Positions 28,091 through 38,267 are shown, counted from the first letter of the stretch. The stretch is 64,000 nucleotides of DNA from Psychrobacter luti (GCF_014192115.1 NZ_JACHXL010000003.1:248001-312000); one strand, 5' to 3'. The notes: a model not told the origin generated them from the letters alone. Numbers and translations: made by a program.

Positions 28091-29938
28091 ATGGAGTCCA
28101 TTTTGTCTACATCCAACGTGCCAAAAAACGATTATCCCATCGCAGCAGATGACGCTGAGCGTATCAATCGACTCAAAAAATATCAGGTACTGAATGATAA
28201 TGAGGAACCTGCTTTTGCACGCTTAACAGAGCTTGCCAAACTGTTTTTTAATATGCCGATAGTCACCATCACTTTTATGGATGAAGACACCCAATACTTA
28301 AAATCGAGTCATGGGCTTGGCGGTGTTTGTACGACAACGCGTAAAGTGGCGATTTGTAACTATACTATACTCTCAGATAAGGTTTTTGTTGTCCCTGATT
28401 TAGCGGCCGATAACCGCTTTAATCAAAACCCTTTAGTCACAGAATCACCGCATCTACGTTTTTACGCCGGCGCGCCGATTATCATGCATGAGGACGGTAA
28501 AACATACCGTTTGGGATCTTTATGTTTGATGGATGTAGAGCCGCACCATGAGTTTACGGATAAGCACGCAGAGCTATTGGCACAGTTTGCGATGATGGCC
28601 GCCGATGCTTTGCAGCTACAAGATCAGCAGCGTCATGCTAAACATGCCAATGAGATGAAATCTGAGTTTTTGGCCAATATGAGCCATGAAATACGCACGC
28701 CGATGAATGGGATTATCGGTATGGTTGAGATGTTAAGCGAAACCAAGCTGAGCGCCGAGCAGCAAGAGTATATTGATAATATCAAAGTCTCAAATGAGCA
28801 TTTACTGGCGATTATTAACGGTATTTTGGATTTATCAAAGGTTGAATCGGGCAAGATGACTATCGACTCTATTCCGATGAACTTATCGAGTCTATGTAAT
28901 GAAGTGGTGAGCTTATTTGCGGTTAAAGCCCGCCAGCGTGGCTTGATTTTAGACTACCATTACACCGAGTCATTGTCGCCATATGTCAAAGGCGATCCCG
29001 TAAGACTTAAGCAAATCATGGTTAATCTGGTCAATAATGCCATCAAATTTACCCGCGAAGGCGGTCGGGTTACGATTGATGTTAAGCACATGGAAAATAA
29101 TCCTTGTGATGATAAACAGGGTGATTATGACTCTAGCTGTCATGAAGACGGTTATTTAGGAAGTCATATATTAGAAAGCCATGTAGAGCAGGCCTCTCAT
29201 TACGATACCGGTGATAAGAGTTTGGTCAATCATCAAGATATGACGCTTTGTATTGAGGTTACAGATACGGGTGTCGGCATTAAACCTGAATCATTAGAAG
29301 CGATATTTGATGCTTATGATCAAGCTAATAAATATACACATCGCCTTTATGGTGGGACGGGACTTGGCTTGTCTGTTTGTAAGTCGTTGGTAGAGTTGAT
29401 GGGCGGCTATATTGAAGTAGACAGCGCCGTCGGTATCGGTACAACCTTTACTGTATTACTGCCGTTACCGACTATCGATGAGGCCGGTTATGAGACATGG
29501 CAAGACGAAAATGACTTTACCATGGCAGCGCCAAGTCATGAGCTTGTCGGGCATATCTTGTTAGTCGAAGATGATAGCGTTAATGCTATGATTGCCAAAA
29601 AATCACTTAATAATAGCGGCCATACGGTCACTCATGTCGGGGATGGGCAACAAGCAATTGAGATTTTTTCTTTAAATCCTGAGCTCTATGATGTCATTCT
29701 GATGGACCATCATATGCCCATTATGGATGGCGTCCAGGCAACCATTAAATTGCATGAGCTTTATGACCCACAAGCACTGCCACCTATCATCGCCTTGACT
29801 GCCAATGCGATGGATGGCGAGCGCAAAAAGTATCTTGATGTGGGGATGCAAGATTATTGCACCAAACCATTCAAACAAGAGCAGCTTAATGCTCTAGTGC
29901 AGTACTGGCTAATGCATAAGCAATCGATGGAAGAGTAA
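28091..29938 (+). CDS. GAF-containing hybrid sensor histidine kinase
   Basis: The 615-residue protein is soluble, with no membrane segment. Residues 25-175 form a GAF domain ([22 protein letters not shown], typical of GAF kinases). The phosphoacceptor His199 is in [16 protein letters not shown]. The HATPase domain has its N box VNNAIKF, then DTGVGI and [21 protein letters not shown]-terminal receiver has the acidic pair VEDD, phosphoacceptor Asp539 in LMDHHMP, the Thr in ALTANAM and Lys in TKPF. Between the N box region and DTGVGI there is an insert of about 50 polar residues (Asp/His/Ser-rich). No separate response regulator is adjacent. The start may be the ATG at 28091 or the TTG at 28103, which has GGAG at a good distance. 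Confidence 0.9.
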   Translation: MESILSTSNVPKNDYPIAADDAERINRLKKYQVLNDNEEPAFARLTELAKLFFNMPIVTITFMDEDTQYLKSSHGLGGVCTTTRKVAICNYTILSDKVFVVPDLAADNRFNQNPLVTESPHLRFYAGAPIIMHEDGKTYRLGSLCLMDVEPHHEFTDKHAELLAQFAMMAADALQLQDQQRHAKHANEMKSEFLANMSHEIRTPMNGIIGMVEMLSETKLSAEQQEYIDNIKVSNEHLLAIINGILDLSKVESGKMTIDSIPMNLSSLCNEVVSLFAVKARQRGLILDYHYTESLSPYVKGDPVRLKQIMVNLVNNAIKFTREGGRVTIDVKHMENNPCDDKQGDYDSSCHEDGYLGSHILESHVEQASHYDTGDKSLVNHQDMTLCIEVTDTGVGIKPESLEAIFDAYDQANKYTHRLYGGTGLGLSVCKSLVELMGGYIEVDSAVGIGTTFTVLLPLPTIDEAGYETWQDENDFTMAAPSHELVGHILLVEDDSVNAMIAKKSLNNSGHTVTHVGDGQQAIEIFSLNPELYDVILMDHHMPIMDGVQATIKLHELYDPQALPPIIALTANAMDGERKKYLDVGMQDYCTKPFKQEQLNALVQYWLMHKQSMEE

Positions 29939-30046
29939 ATATTTTGTTTAAAATTAAGTCTAATAGATAGGAATATTTTTTAGCCTTGTTTTCTTATGCT
30001 GGTTTTAATGTCAGTTATTAATAAATGCTATAGAGCATTCGGCATT

Positions 30047-30085
30047 AAAAAAGCTTAACCACTTATGAGCGGTTAAGCTTTTTTT
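30047..30085. terminator. Bidirectional terminator between the hybrid kinase gene and efp
   Basis: A perfect 14-bp stem, AAAAAAGCTTAACC with GGTTAAGCTTTTTT, surrounds a ten-base loop. Poly-A and poly-T flanks serve both converging genes. Confidence 0.93.
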
Positions 30086-30109
30086 ATCTTTAATAAAATA
30101 TAAACATGC

Positions 30110-30682
30110 TTAGCTAACGCGCGTTTGGTAATCACCGGTACGCGTATCAACACGAACCACTTCACCTTGCTGAACAAATAATGGTACACGTACCACAGCG
30201 CCTGTCTCTAGCTTGGCAGGTTTGCCGCCGCCACCTGACGTATCACCACGGAGACCAGGATCAGTTTCAGTGATTTGCAGTTCAACAAAGTTCGGCGGTG
30301 TTACAGATAATGGCACGCCATTAAATAAGGTAATGGTACAAAGGGCGTTACTGTTGTCTTTTAGCCATTTTGTCGCATCACCAATCGCGGTTTTGTCAGC
30401 TTGTAACTGCTCAAAACTCTCAGGGTGCATAAAGTGCCAAAACTCACCGTCGTTGTATAGATAGTTCATTTCGGTGTCTAAGACATCAGCCACTTCCAAG
30501 CTCTCGCCTGATTTAAACGTTTGCTCCAATACCTTGCCGCTACGAAGGTTACGCAGCTTAACGCGGTTAAAAGCTTGGCCTTTACCAGGTTTGACGAACT
30601 CGTTTTCAAGAATGGCACAAGGGTTGCCATCGAGCATGACTTTGAGACCAGCTTTAAATTCGTTAGTAGAAAAACTTGCCAC
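30110..30682 (-). CDS. efp: Translation elongation factor P
   Basis: EF-P rescues ribosomes stalled at polyproline. The 190-residue protein has the three beta-barrel domains. The loop [10 protein letters not shown] places the modifiable Lys at position 34, the residue that EpmA and EpmB lysylate, and the end domain reads GDYQTRVS. The start codon is GTG at 30680-30682, with a strong AGGAG six bases upstream. The gene is divergent from epmB, which encodes the enzyme that makes the beta-lysine donor, and the two share a 174-bp promoter region. Confidence 0.97.
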   Translation of the reverse strand: MASFSTNEFKAGLKVMLDGNPCAILENEFVKPGKGQAFNRVKLRNLRSGKVLEQTFKSGESLEVADVLDTEMNYLYNDGEFWHFMHPESFEQLQADKTAIGDATKWLKDNSNALCTITLFNGVPLSVTPPNFVELQITETDPGLRGDTSGGGGKPAKLETGAVVRVPLFVQQGEVVRVDTRTGDYQTRVS

Positions 30683-30795
30683 GGAAGACTCCTAAGGGTT
30701 GTAAGTATTATCATCACTAATTGGATGTGGGGTTTGGGCCTTGCTGCGCTAAAATCGCTTATGATGCTTAGTGCTTTATGAATAATTCGTACGCT

Positions 30796-30825
30796 TTGAT
30801 AGCTTGCGCACTAAGAGCGTATAAT
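30796..30825 (+). promoter_or_regulatory. Sigma-70 type promoter for epmB
   Basis: A -35 TTGATA (30796-30801) and a consensus -10 TATAAT (30820-30825) are separated by 18 bp. The epmB start codon is 31 bp downstream, with AAGG just before it. Confidence 0.65.
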
Positions 30826-30856
30826 ATCGGCTTTTGGGCACAGGTATAAGGTTGTC

Positions 30857-31864
30857 ATGATAAACCATTTAATCACACAAAAAAACTGGCAAACGCAATT
30901 ATCCGAAGCGATAACCTCTATTGATGAGCTGCTTGGGCTTTTAAAGCTGGAATCACTGCGCTCAGAGGTTTATATACCTGAGCACTTTCAGCTGCGTGTA
31001 CCGCGCGCTTTTGTGGCAAAAATGACGGTCGGTGACAGTGATGACCCTTTGCTTAAACAAGTATTACCCAATAAAAAAGAGCAAATCGCTGTCACCGGTT
31101 ACGTGGCCGACCCCTTAAGCGAGAGTACGCACAATCCGGTTAAAGGCTTATTGCATAAGTATCAATCAAGAGTATTGTTAACAATTACTGGTGCCTGTGC
31201 GATTCATTGTCGTTATTGCTTTCGCCAACATTTCGACTATAGCGCCAATATGCCAACCGCCGATGCCAAAGAGCATATTATCGACTATATCAGCGCCCAT
31301 CCTGAAATCAATGAAGTGATTTTAAGCGGCGGCGATCCGTTAAATGTCACCAACAGGCGCTTGTTTGCCTGGCTGGATACTTTAGAGGCGATTCCACAGC
31401 TGACTACCATCAGGCTGCATACCCGTTTGCCATTGGTGATTCCAGCGCGCCTAGATGATGCCTTGTTAGATAGATTGTCGCAAAGCCGCTGCCAAATCGT
31501 CATGGTCATTCATTGTAACCATGCCAATGAGATTGATGCGCTGACCGCTGAGTACTTGCAGCGTGCGCGTGCGGCTGGTGTCACCTTATTAAATCAAGCG
31601 GTACTATTAAAAGATATCAATGATAGCGTGGCGGTGCAAACGGTACTCAATCAGCGCTTGTTTGCGGCTGGCGTGCTGCCATATTATCTGCATGTGTTGG
31701 ATAAAGTGGCAGGCGCCGCTCATTTTGATAGTGATGTGCGCGCTGCTATTGCGCTTTATTGGTCGTTACTCGCCGTATTGCCCGGTTATTTGGTACCAAA
31801 ATTGGTCAGAGAGATGCCAAATGAACCGTTTAAAGTGCCGATTGATATTTACAACGATGCTTAA
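30857..31864 (+). CDS. epmB: EF-P beta-lysylation protein EpmB (lysine 2,3-aminomutase family)
   Basis: EpmB is a radical-SAM, PLP-dependent enzyme that converts L-lysine to (R)-beta-lysine for attachment to EF-P. The 335-residue protein has the [4Fe-4S] motif C114-x3-C118-x2-C121 (CAIHCRYCFR), the LSGGDPL motif, RLHTRLPLVIPARL, and the PLP-lysine region near DKVAGAAHF. It is shorter than clostridial lysine aminomutases, as EpmB is. Being divergent from efp, it very probably acts on that EF-P. The ligase gene epmA is not in the window. Confidence 0.93.
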   Translation: MINHLITQKNWQTQLSEAITSIDELLGLLKLESLRSEVYIPEHFQLRVPRAFVAKMTVGDSDDPLLKQVLPNKKEQIAVTGYVADPLSESTHNPVKGLLHKYQSRVLLTITGACAIHCRYCFRQHFDYSANMPTADAKEHIIDYISAHPEINEVILSGGDPLNVTNRRLFAWLDTLEAIPQLTTIRLHTRLPLVIPARLDDALLDRLSQSRCQIVMVIHCNHANEIDALTAEYLQRARAAGVTLLNQAVLLKDINDSVAVQTVLNQRLFAAGVLPYYLHVLDKVAGAAHFDSDVRAAIALYWSLLAVLPGYLVPKLVREMPNEPFKVPIDIYNDA

Positions 31865-32197
31865 AATGGGCAATATGGTGTATTTTAGTAAACAAAGAAC
31901 GATTACAGCAGTTATTAATAGAGGCGCATCAGTGAGTCGTGTTGATTGAGTCGCTGACAGTGAGTTGCTAACAATAAATAGCTGCTAATGAATTAGCATT
32001 GATAAGATAAATAGTCAGCAAACAACCAAATAACGCAGCAGCCAGTACCAAATAAAGAAAAAACCACTAAAAAACAGTACTAAAAAATCGTTAATAGGTC
32101 AGGTAATAGTTATGTCTAAGGATAATGTTTCTGATGTAAATAAAGTATTAAACCTCCATAGACCTATTGATAACTTGCGTAATTACTAAGGATAGTA
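31865..32197. other. Intergenic region with a possible 25-codon leader frame
   Basis: These 333 bp hold no firm gene. An ATG at 32112, preceded by AGGT, opens a 25-codon frame ending at 32189 (begins MSKDNVSDVNKVLNLH), eight bases before the next start codon. It could be a translated leader for the 601-residue protein, or chance. Confidence 0.25.
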
Positions 32198-34003
32198 ATG
32201 GTAAATTTATCGACGTTTCAACAATATTTAAGCGTTGATGCACCCTCATCTCGGACGTTAGCGAAATCGCTTAATTTAAAGAAGTCGCTGAATAAAGATG
32301 AGCCGCATTTGCTTAAATGGGCGGCGCGGTTGTCCATTCAAACAGAGACGCAGCAAATAGAGCAACTAGAAAAGGTACTCACAGAATTACGGTTGGCAAA
32401 TATAGATGATCGCCAACGCCTGACATTACTTAATATTGTGCTGGAGGCAGCTAATAAGCTCATTGCGACGCTGCGCCAACACTATATATATGAGGTAGAG
32501 GCTTTTAATGACTATCAGCTCGGCTATGTGGCACAGGTAAAGTCGCTGTATTATCTGGTCATTATGGTATATGACGGGGTAATACAGCGAGAAATGGCCT
32601 TTTTAAAAGATAAAAAACTGCAAGCACCAAATGGTCTTTTACAGCGCTATCTTACTAATGAAAAATCATTAACAATCACATTAGCCATTGCTACTTACCA
32701 AACACTGCTGATGTATCAGAAGTTGCTGTTCGAAGACGCGCTTTGTTATCAAAAGCCAGCCGCATATTTGTGGTCTAATATAAATCAGCTCTACTATATG
32801 GCTTGCCAACAGCAAACCGTTGATATTGATTTGAGTTCCTATATTACGACCCACTGCGCGGATAATATTCATCGACTATATGATCAATTATGCCTACATA
32901 GCTTATTGAACGTACGCGCTATGCGCCGAGCCAATGTATTAATGGTGCAGCGTTTGCTCTTAGAGTGGAGCGAACATCTCGTCACATCCGTAGAGCCGCA
33001 GACTGAGACAAAAGTATTTGTTAATTTACACAGTGACAATCCTCCTACTTATTTGACCGCGCATTCTGTCATTAATCCCTACGACGCCCATCACGATTGT
33101 GTGTTTATAGAGTTGGCGCCGCTAATCGCCTATTTAAAATCACGGTCTCTCAAGCTCATCGAGGAAGGTCGAGAAGGGGTTGAGTGTTATTTACTGAACA
33201 CTGTCGCCATGACATTGAGCTATCGCTATATCCAGCCGCCGTTGACGCTACCAATCAAACAAAGTGATAGGCAAGCGGTACAGCTTATTGCTGGGTTCAA
33301 TCATATTCATTACCGACTGAGTAATGAGCAAGGCTTATCAAGCTTGATTGCGGCAAAATATCTGCCTGAGCATCAGCAACCTCGCTATGATACCGTTCCA
33401 AAAAACCAGTCTGCTTATAAAACGTTGATGGTAGAAACGTTTGATAGTAATAATGATTTGTCCCACTTTCGTACCTTGCGCTTGCTGTCAGATTCAGTGG
33501 AGCCAGCTATCAGTGCGAGCAGTGATGGAGAAAATACGCCTAAAGCAAAATATAGCGGCAATAAAGTAAAAGATATAGTAGAAATTGCAGAAAATGACGT
33601 ACTGGCTTCTATCGAACCGCCGTCACTGCGAACTATGAGTCTTTTCTTATTATGTCGCTCTGATAATTTAGCTTCTGCTGATTGGTCAATAGGCGTGGTG
33701 CGCTGGCTCGATATGGACAGCGAAAAGCCTGAGGTTGACTGGCAAGTAATTGGCCATCAGCTGATATCTTGTGCTATTCGCCTGCAAGATAGAGACAGTC
33801 GCAGTCGACATTTTGTACCCGCTTTTGTCATCGGTGACGATGAGCAGCTACAAACTGGCTGTAGCCTCATAGTGCCGACCTCTTATTTTCAAGCGGGTGA
33901 TAAAGTAATGATGCGTATCAATACCAAGCAAAAAACGTTGCGTTTAGTACGGCGTCTGCTAACGACAGATGAGTTTAGCCAATATGAAGTGGTGCAAATT
34001 TAA
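32198..34003 (+). CDS. Unassigned 601-residue protein upstream of the FimX-like gene
   Basis: I do not recognise this protein with certainty. It has no signal peptide or membrane helix. Residues about 1-270 are helical and Leu/Gln-rich, like a scaffold domain. A central part (about 270-400) contains mixed strands. The C-terminal part (about 480-601), starting at TMSLFLLCRSDN, has beta-rich sequence with WSIGVVRWLDMD and a closing segment ending LVRRLLTTDEFSQYEVVQI. The IGVVRWL pattern resembles PilZ-like barrels of proteobacterial proteins encoded beside type IV pilus regulators, but the c-di-GMP motifs RxxxR and D/NxSxxG are not evident. The FimX-like gene follows by 285 bp. A partner role in c-di-GMP or pilus control is inferred from position only. 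Confidence 0.7.
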   Translation: MVNLSTFQQYLSVDAPSSRTLAKSLNLKKSLNKDEPHLLKWAARLSIQTETQQIEQLEKVLTELRLANIDDRQRLTLLNIVLEAANKLIATLRQHYIYEVEAFNDYQLGYVAQVKSLYYLVIMVYDGVIQREMAFLKDKKLQAPNGLLQRYLTNEKSLTITLAIATYQTLLMYQKLLFEDALCYQKPAAYLWSNINQLYYMACQQQTVDIDLSSYITTHCADNIHRLYDQLCLHSLLNVRAMRRANVLMVQRLLLEWSEHLVTSVEPQTETKVFVNLHSDNPPTYLTAHSVINPYDAHHDCVFIELAPLIAYLKSRSLKLIEEGREGVECYLLNTVAMTLSYRYIQPPLTLPIKQSDRQAVQLIAGFNHIHYRLSNEQGLSSLIAAKYLPEHQQPRYDTVPKNQSAYKTLMVETFDSNNDLSHFRTLRLLSDSVEPAISASSDGENTPKAKYSGNKVKDIVEIAENDVLASIEPPSLRTMSLFLLCRSDNLASADWSIGVVRWLDMDSEKPEVDWQVIGHQLISCAIRLQDRDSRSRHFVPAFVIGDDEQLQTGCSLIVPTSYFQAGDKVMMRINTKQKTLRLVRRLLTTDEFSQYEVVQI

Positions 34004-34288
34004 AGGGCTACTTATAAAGCATAAAATAACTTTACCACACTAAATTTTAACACTGAACGCTTAAGCTTTAAGATTGGGCTGAGCGTCTTTAATTCATCAG
34101 ATTTATTCCATCAGAAATGGCATTATGATTGCAGCTTAATGGTAGCGATTCAGTGGCAGTGACTTAATAACTGTAATTAAATGAACAGCAATTCTATAAA
34201 CAACACTTAGTGATTGTAACTTAAGCAGCAGTCGGTTAAATTATTGTCTATAATGACAAAACCGCTACTATGATTTAAAAGGCTTCCT

Positions 34289-36397
34289 ATGCGTACTCAG
34301 TCCGTCTTAAACCTATTAGTAATCGATGACGATCAGCTTTACGCTGAACGACTGGTAGAATTACTAGGGTCATATTATGACAATGTGAACTTAGGTTTAT
34401 TGGATGATAAAGAAGAGCTATTAAAATCGCTACGTCAATCATGGGATGTATTGGTTTTTGGTCAGGCTTATGATATGAGTTTTACTGACGTGGTTGGTGT
34501 CGTTCAAGAGCAGAGTATAGACTTGCCAACGATTTGTTTGATGAATAAGGAGGCTGCTGCCAACGCTCAAAACGAAGATGGCTTGCCTGCTGTGATGAAT
34601 AGTACGATGGTTAAAGCCCTTTGCGTAGAGCAAGAGATGGCAGTCGTCATGGCGATTTGTTTGCAGCATGAGAGTTTACGCTGTCGTCAGCAGCTTAAAA
34701 CTTTGCGTCATGTGTTGTCTGAAGCAGAACAACGCGCAAATGTTCTTATTAAAAACTCAAAAAGTGCGGTCGCTTATATTGACCAAGGGATTCATATTTT
34801 TGCCAATGACCCTTATTTGCAGTTGTTTGGTTTTGAGGCGATGAATGACATTATCGGTATACCTGTGATTGATTTGATTGCAGGGGGTGATAACGTTAAA
34901 GCTTTTAAGCAGTTTTTACGTCAGTTTGATAAAGGAAGTCGTAAAGACGTTGAGTTTAATTTTGAGAGCAAACGTAAAGATGGGTCTACCTTTGAGGCAA
35001 AATTACAGCTGGCCTCGGCAACTTTAGACGGTGAGCCGGTTACCCAAATTATTATTCAGCAAAACAACAGTAATAGCGCTGAAGTTGCGAAGCGTTTGGC
35101 TGAGGCTGAGCGTAAAGACAGCCTAACGGGTATTCATAATCGCCGCAGCTTTGAAGAGCAGCTCGCGGCATTATACCAACAGGCAAAACAGGGTGCGTCG
35201 ACGGCAGGGTTATTCTATATTCAGCTTGATAATGTGGGTAAAATTAGAAGCAGTCTTGGTCTGCAAGGGATAGATGCCACAGTTAAGCAAGTTGCCTATG
35301 CTTTAGATAAGCTGGTAACAGATGAGATTTTAGAAGAAAGCCATGTAAGCCGTTTTAGTGATACTGTCTTTACCATCTTGGTGGAGAATCAAAGCACCGC
35401 AAATCTTGAAAAACTGGCTAAGAAAATTGGTTCAACCATCAGTGAGCTGTTTATCGAAGTCGATAAGCGTACGACGAATACCACAGCAAGTATCGCTATC
35501 GTTAAGATAGAAAAAAATACTCCTGAGCCTAGGGTGGTACTCGAGCGAGCGATAGATGCTATCAATCAAATTATGATTGAAACCTCCAATCATGGTGGTA
35601 GATATCATCTATATGATGCCAGTGAACATGCCAATAGTGATGATCATGCATTGGCCGAATCTTTGGTCGATGCGATTGCCAATAATCGCTTTGAGCTGTT
35701 GTTCCAGCCGATATATGACATTAATCATGATCGCAGTGATTTCTTTGAAGTATACCTGCGCCTACCATTGGCGGATGCGGACAATACGATATTGACGCCT
35801 GACCAGTTTATGGCAGTGGCCAAGGCGCATAACTTGCTTGAAAAAATAGACCGCTGGATACTCATCAATGCCTGTAAAAAAATCAATGACGTGCGTAAAT
35901 CCCATCCAGAAGCGCGCTTATTGGTGCAACTGACCAACGCCTCTTTGATAGATAAAAAGCTGCCAAGTGTGGCCAGTCAATTGATCAACGCGGTGGGCGG
36001 TAAAGCGGGTGCATTAACCTTACAGTTTAATGAAAACGATATTGCTGACCATTTAACCGTCTCTAAATCTCAGTTTACCGCGCTTAATCAAGTAAACTGT
36101 CAGTTATGTATCAATAATTTTGGCTCGTCTGCTAAGTCTGTTGAGGTTGCCAATTTCGTGCAACCTGATATGGTGCGTCTAGCTCGTAGTTACGTGGAAG
36201 GAATTGATACCCCTGAAAATCTAGAGACAGTCAAATCGCTTATCGTCCGCACCAATGAGATTGGCGTCGATGTCTTGATGCCCTATATCGAAGATGCTGC
36301 GACCATGTCGGTTGCTTGGAGCGTGGGCGCGCGTTATTTGCAGGGTTTTTATCTCGAAGCGCCTAGCAATAGCATAAAAGTGGCTAGCGAGAGTTAA
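34289..36397 (+). CDS. fimX: FimX-like REC-PAS-GGDEF-EAL protein, catalytically degenerate
   Basis: The 702-residue protein has four domains: a receiver (about 8-125), a PAS domain (about 150-265), GGDEF (about 275-440) and EAL (about 450-695). All three enzymatic or phosphoryl sites are broken. The receiver has the acidic pair IDDDQ, but the usual Asp position reads VFGQAYD. The GGDEF motif reads SDTVF (357-361). EAL reads EVY (487-489), and the DDFG loop reads NNFGSS. This combination is that of P. aeruginosa FimX, which binds c-di-GMP with its EAL domain and promotes type IV pilus assembly. The symbol is by architecture and degeneracy; the pilus role is inferred. The neighbouring 601-residue protein is the obvious candidate partner. 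Confidence 0.82.
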   Translation: MRTQSVLNLLVIDDDQLYAERLVELLGSYYDNVNLGLLDDKEELLKSLRQSWDVLVFGQAYDMSFTDVVGVVQEQSIDLPTICLMNKEAAANAQNEDGLPAVMNSTMVKALCVEQEMAVVMAICLQHESLRCRQQLKTLRHVLSEAEQRANVLIKNSKSAVAYIDQGIHIFANDPYLQLFGFEAMNDIIGIPVIDLIAGGDNVKAFKQFLRQFDKGSRKDVEFNFESKRKDGSTFEAKLQLASATLDGEPVTQIIIQQNNSNSAEVAKRLAEAERKDSLTGIHNRRSFEEQLAALYQQAKQGASTAGLFYIQLDNVGKIRSSLGLQGIDATVKQVAYALDKLVTDEILEESHVSRFSDTVFTILVENQSTANLEKLAKKIGSTISELFIEVDKRTTNTTASIAIVKIEKNTPEPRVVLERAIDAINQIMIETSNHGGRYHLYDASEHANSDDHALAESLVDAIANNRFELLFQPIYDINHDRSDFFEVYLRLPLADADNTILTPDQFMAVAKAHNLLEKIDRWILINACKKINDVRKSHPEARLLVQLTNASLIDKKLPSVASQLINAVGGKAGALTLQFNENDIADHLTVSKSQFTALNQVNCQLCINNFGSSAKSVEVANFVQPDMVRLARSYVEGIDTPENLETVKSLIVRTNEIGVDVLMPYIEDAATMSVAWSVGARYLQGFYLEAPSNSIKVASES

Positions 36398-36686
36398 GCT
36401 ATTATTTAAGCCTAAATCACAGTATAAATCCAAGCCTAAACCTAATACGTGAAAAATTTCAGGCAACTTGGCTTTAACTGGCAACTGAGCTTTAAAAGGT
36501 GATTGAATTTTAACTAAAGGCGAGCCAAACAACTTTTATGTTAGCAAAATCAGCAATTATTAATTTTTAGCAGTTACCCCTATATTTCCTACGCAGTGCT
36601 ATGTGGGTGCATCCATCTTTGCCTTGTATAATGGTCGAGGTAGACGCATACATAGCCAATGCCCCTCAATTAAAGATTTCTACAAC

Positions 36687-37142
36687 ATGTCTATACTCAA
36701 AAAATATCAATTAAGCGGTATGTTTGCCGCTGCTCTATTGCTCACCTCTTGTGAGAAAACACCGCCTGACTATCGCGATCCTGTGACGTTGCCACTCTAT
36801 ACTGAGGGCGATGCCGATAATGGTGCGCTTATATATCAAGATGCTTGCGGTCAATGTCATCAGCTCAATCCTGGACTCAATAAAAAAGGTCCGCAGTTGA
36901 TGAATATATATGGTGCCAAAGCGGCTGAGCTTACAGATTATACTTATAGCGAAGGGCTTAAGACATCTGGCTGGATATGGGATGCTGAAACGCTAGATAC
37001 TTATATCGCTGATGCCGAAAAAGCCATGCCAGACTCGAAAATGCTATCAGACCCGATGCCAGATGCTAAAGAACGTACTGATGTGATTGCGTATCTATCA
37101 ACGCTTCGTGCGCCGGTGCCAACGGCTGATGATATAAAGTAA
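36687..37142 (+). CDS. Class I cytochrome c lipoprotein
   Basis: The 151-residue protein starts with a lipoprotein-type signal (MFAAALLLTSCEK), giving a lipid-anchored periplasmic protein. The single heme site is CGQCH, within GALIYQDACGQCHQLNP. The likely Met ligand lies in the MPDSKMLSDPMPD segment, and the closing helix TDVIAYLSTLR is typical of small class I cytochromes. The ATG at 36687 is chosen because the signal peptide begins there; 28 upstream codons in frame look non-coding. A redox partner cannot be named. It is separated from the FimX-like gene by 289 bp that show nothing but short AAGCCTAAA repeats. Confidence 0.82.
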   Translation: MSILKKYQLSGMFAAALLLTSCEKTPPDYRDPVTLPLYTEGDADNGALIYQDACGQCHQLNPGLNKKGPQLMNIYGAKAAELTDYTYSEGLKTSGWIWDAETLDTYIADAEKAMPDSKMLSDPMPDAKERTDVIAYLSTLRAPVPTADDIK

Positions 37143-37218
37143 TGCCCGATTTAAACTTATTATTTGACATGACTATTTAAAATAATCATCACCATAAAAA
37201 ATGAGCTAAGAATTGATA

Positions 37219-38178
37219 ATGAACCATGCCGCCAATGACTATCCTCGCAACCAGCAAAAAATTGCTCATCTAATGACGCAGTTAAATCAAATCGTATTAG
37301 ATAAACCGCAGGCTATCAAGTTAGCGCTGAGCGGCATACTGGCTGGTGGGCATTTATTGTTGCAGGATTTGCCTGGCATGGGTAAGACGACGTTGGCGCA
37401 AGGCTTAGCGCAATTACTTGGTCTGAGCTTTAGCCGCGTGCAGTTTACCAATGACATGCTACCAGCCGATATTCTAGGTATGAGTATCTATGACCAAAGC
37501 AAACTGCAGTTTGAGTTTCGTCCCGGTCCTATCTTTACTCAGCTATTGCTGGCAGATGAAATTAATCGCTCCAGCCCTAAGACCCAAAGTGCATTACTGG
37601 AAGCGATGGAGGAGCGGCAAGTGACGCAAGATGGACAGACTTATGCTTTGCCGCAGCCATTTTTTGTCATTGCTACGCAAAACCCATTGCAGCAAGCGGG
37701 CGTTTATCCATTGCCTGAATCGCAGCTAGATCGCTTCTTATTGTGTTTGTCGCTGGGTTATCCATCACCTGCCGCTGAGCGCGAGCTATTAAAAGGTCAA
37801 GACCGCCGCGAGCTATTAAAAGAGCTGCCCGCGGTGCTTGATACCCAAGCTGTATTATTAGCACAACACGGCGTCAAACAAGTGTATGTGGCGGATGTGG
37901 TTTTGGATTATCTGCAAAGACTGGTCGCAAAGACACGCGCAAGCTCTGAGTATCACGGTTTATCACCGCGTGGCGTACTGTCGCTACAGCGTGCTGCACA
38001 GGCTTATGCTTACGTGTCGGGGCATATGGAGGTCACGCCTGAAGATGTCCAAGCAGTGTTTGCTGCCGTCACCGATCATCGCCTCGGTCAGCGTTTTGTA
38101 CCCGCGCATGTGACTGGTGGGCAAGCGACTCAGACCATTGCCCAACGCATTTTGGCAGAAGTAGCTGTTATTGTTTGA
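37219..38178 (+). CDS. MoxR-type AAA+ ATPase
   Basis: The 319-residue protein has a Walker A motif in LPGMGKTTLAQGLA, Walker B in LLLADEINRSSPKTQSALLEAMEER, sensor 1 in FVIATQNP, and the MoxR signature LSPRGVLSLQRAAQAYA. MoxR ATPases assemble or insert metal centres and usually work with DUF58/VWA proteins. Here the DUF58 gene and a transglutaminase gene follow, the common moxR-DUF58-tgpA block. Start: ATG at 37219, two codons inside a longer frame. Confidence 0.92.
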   Translation: MNHAANDYPRNQQKIAHLMTQLNQIVLDKPQAIKLALSGILAGGHLLLQDLPGMGKTTLAQGLAQLLGLSFSRVQFTNDMLPADILGMSIYDQSKLQFEFRPGPIFTQLLLADEINRSSPKTQSALLEAMEERQVTQDGQTYALPQPFFVIATQNPLQQAGVYPLPESQLDRFLLCLSLGYPSPAAERELLKGQDRRELLKELPAVLDTQAVLLAQHGVKQVYVADVVLDYLQRLVAKTRASSEYHGLSPRGVLSLQRAAQAYAYVSGHMEVTPEDVQAVFAAVTDHRLGQRFVPAHVTGGQATQTIAQRILAEVAVIV

Positions 38179-38267
38179 CCATTTGTTTGCTCGTAATAGA
38201 TTCACTTCCAAAGCTGCTCGTTTATTAGCGATAAGACTATTAACTTTAAGGTAAGGATAGGGTAGTC

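Noticed and set aside
32198..34003. PilZ domain call for the 601-residue protein
   Set aside because: The RxxxR and D/NxSxxG motifs needed for c-di-GMP binding are not evident; only a general beta-rich end is seen.
36221..36532. 103-codon minus-strand frame overlapping the end of the FimX-like gene
   Set aside because: Mostly antisense to conserved EAL-domain codons; product is not protein-like.
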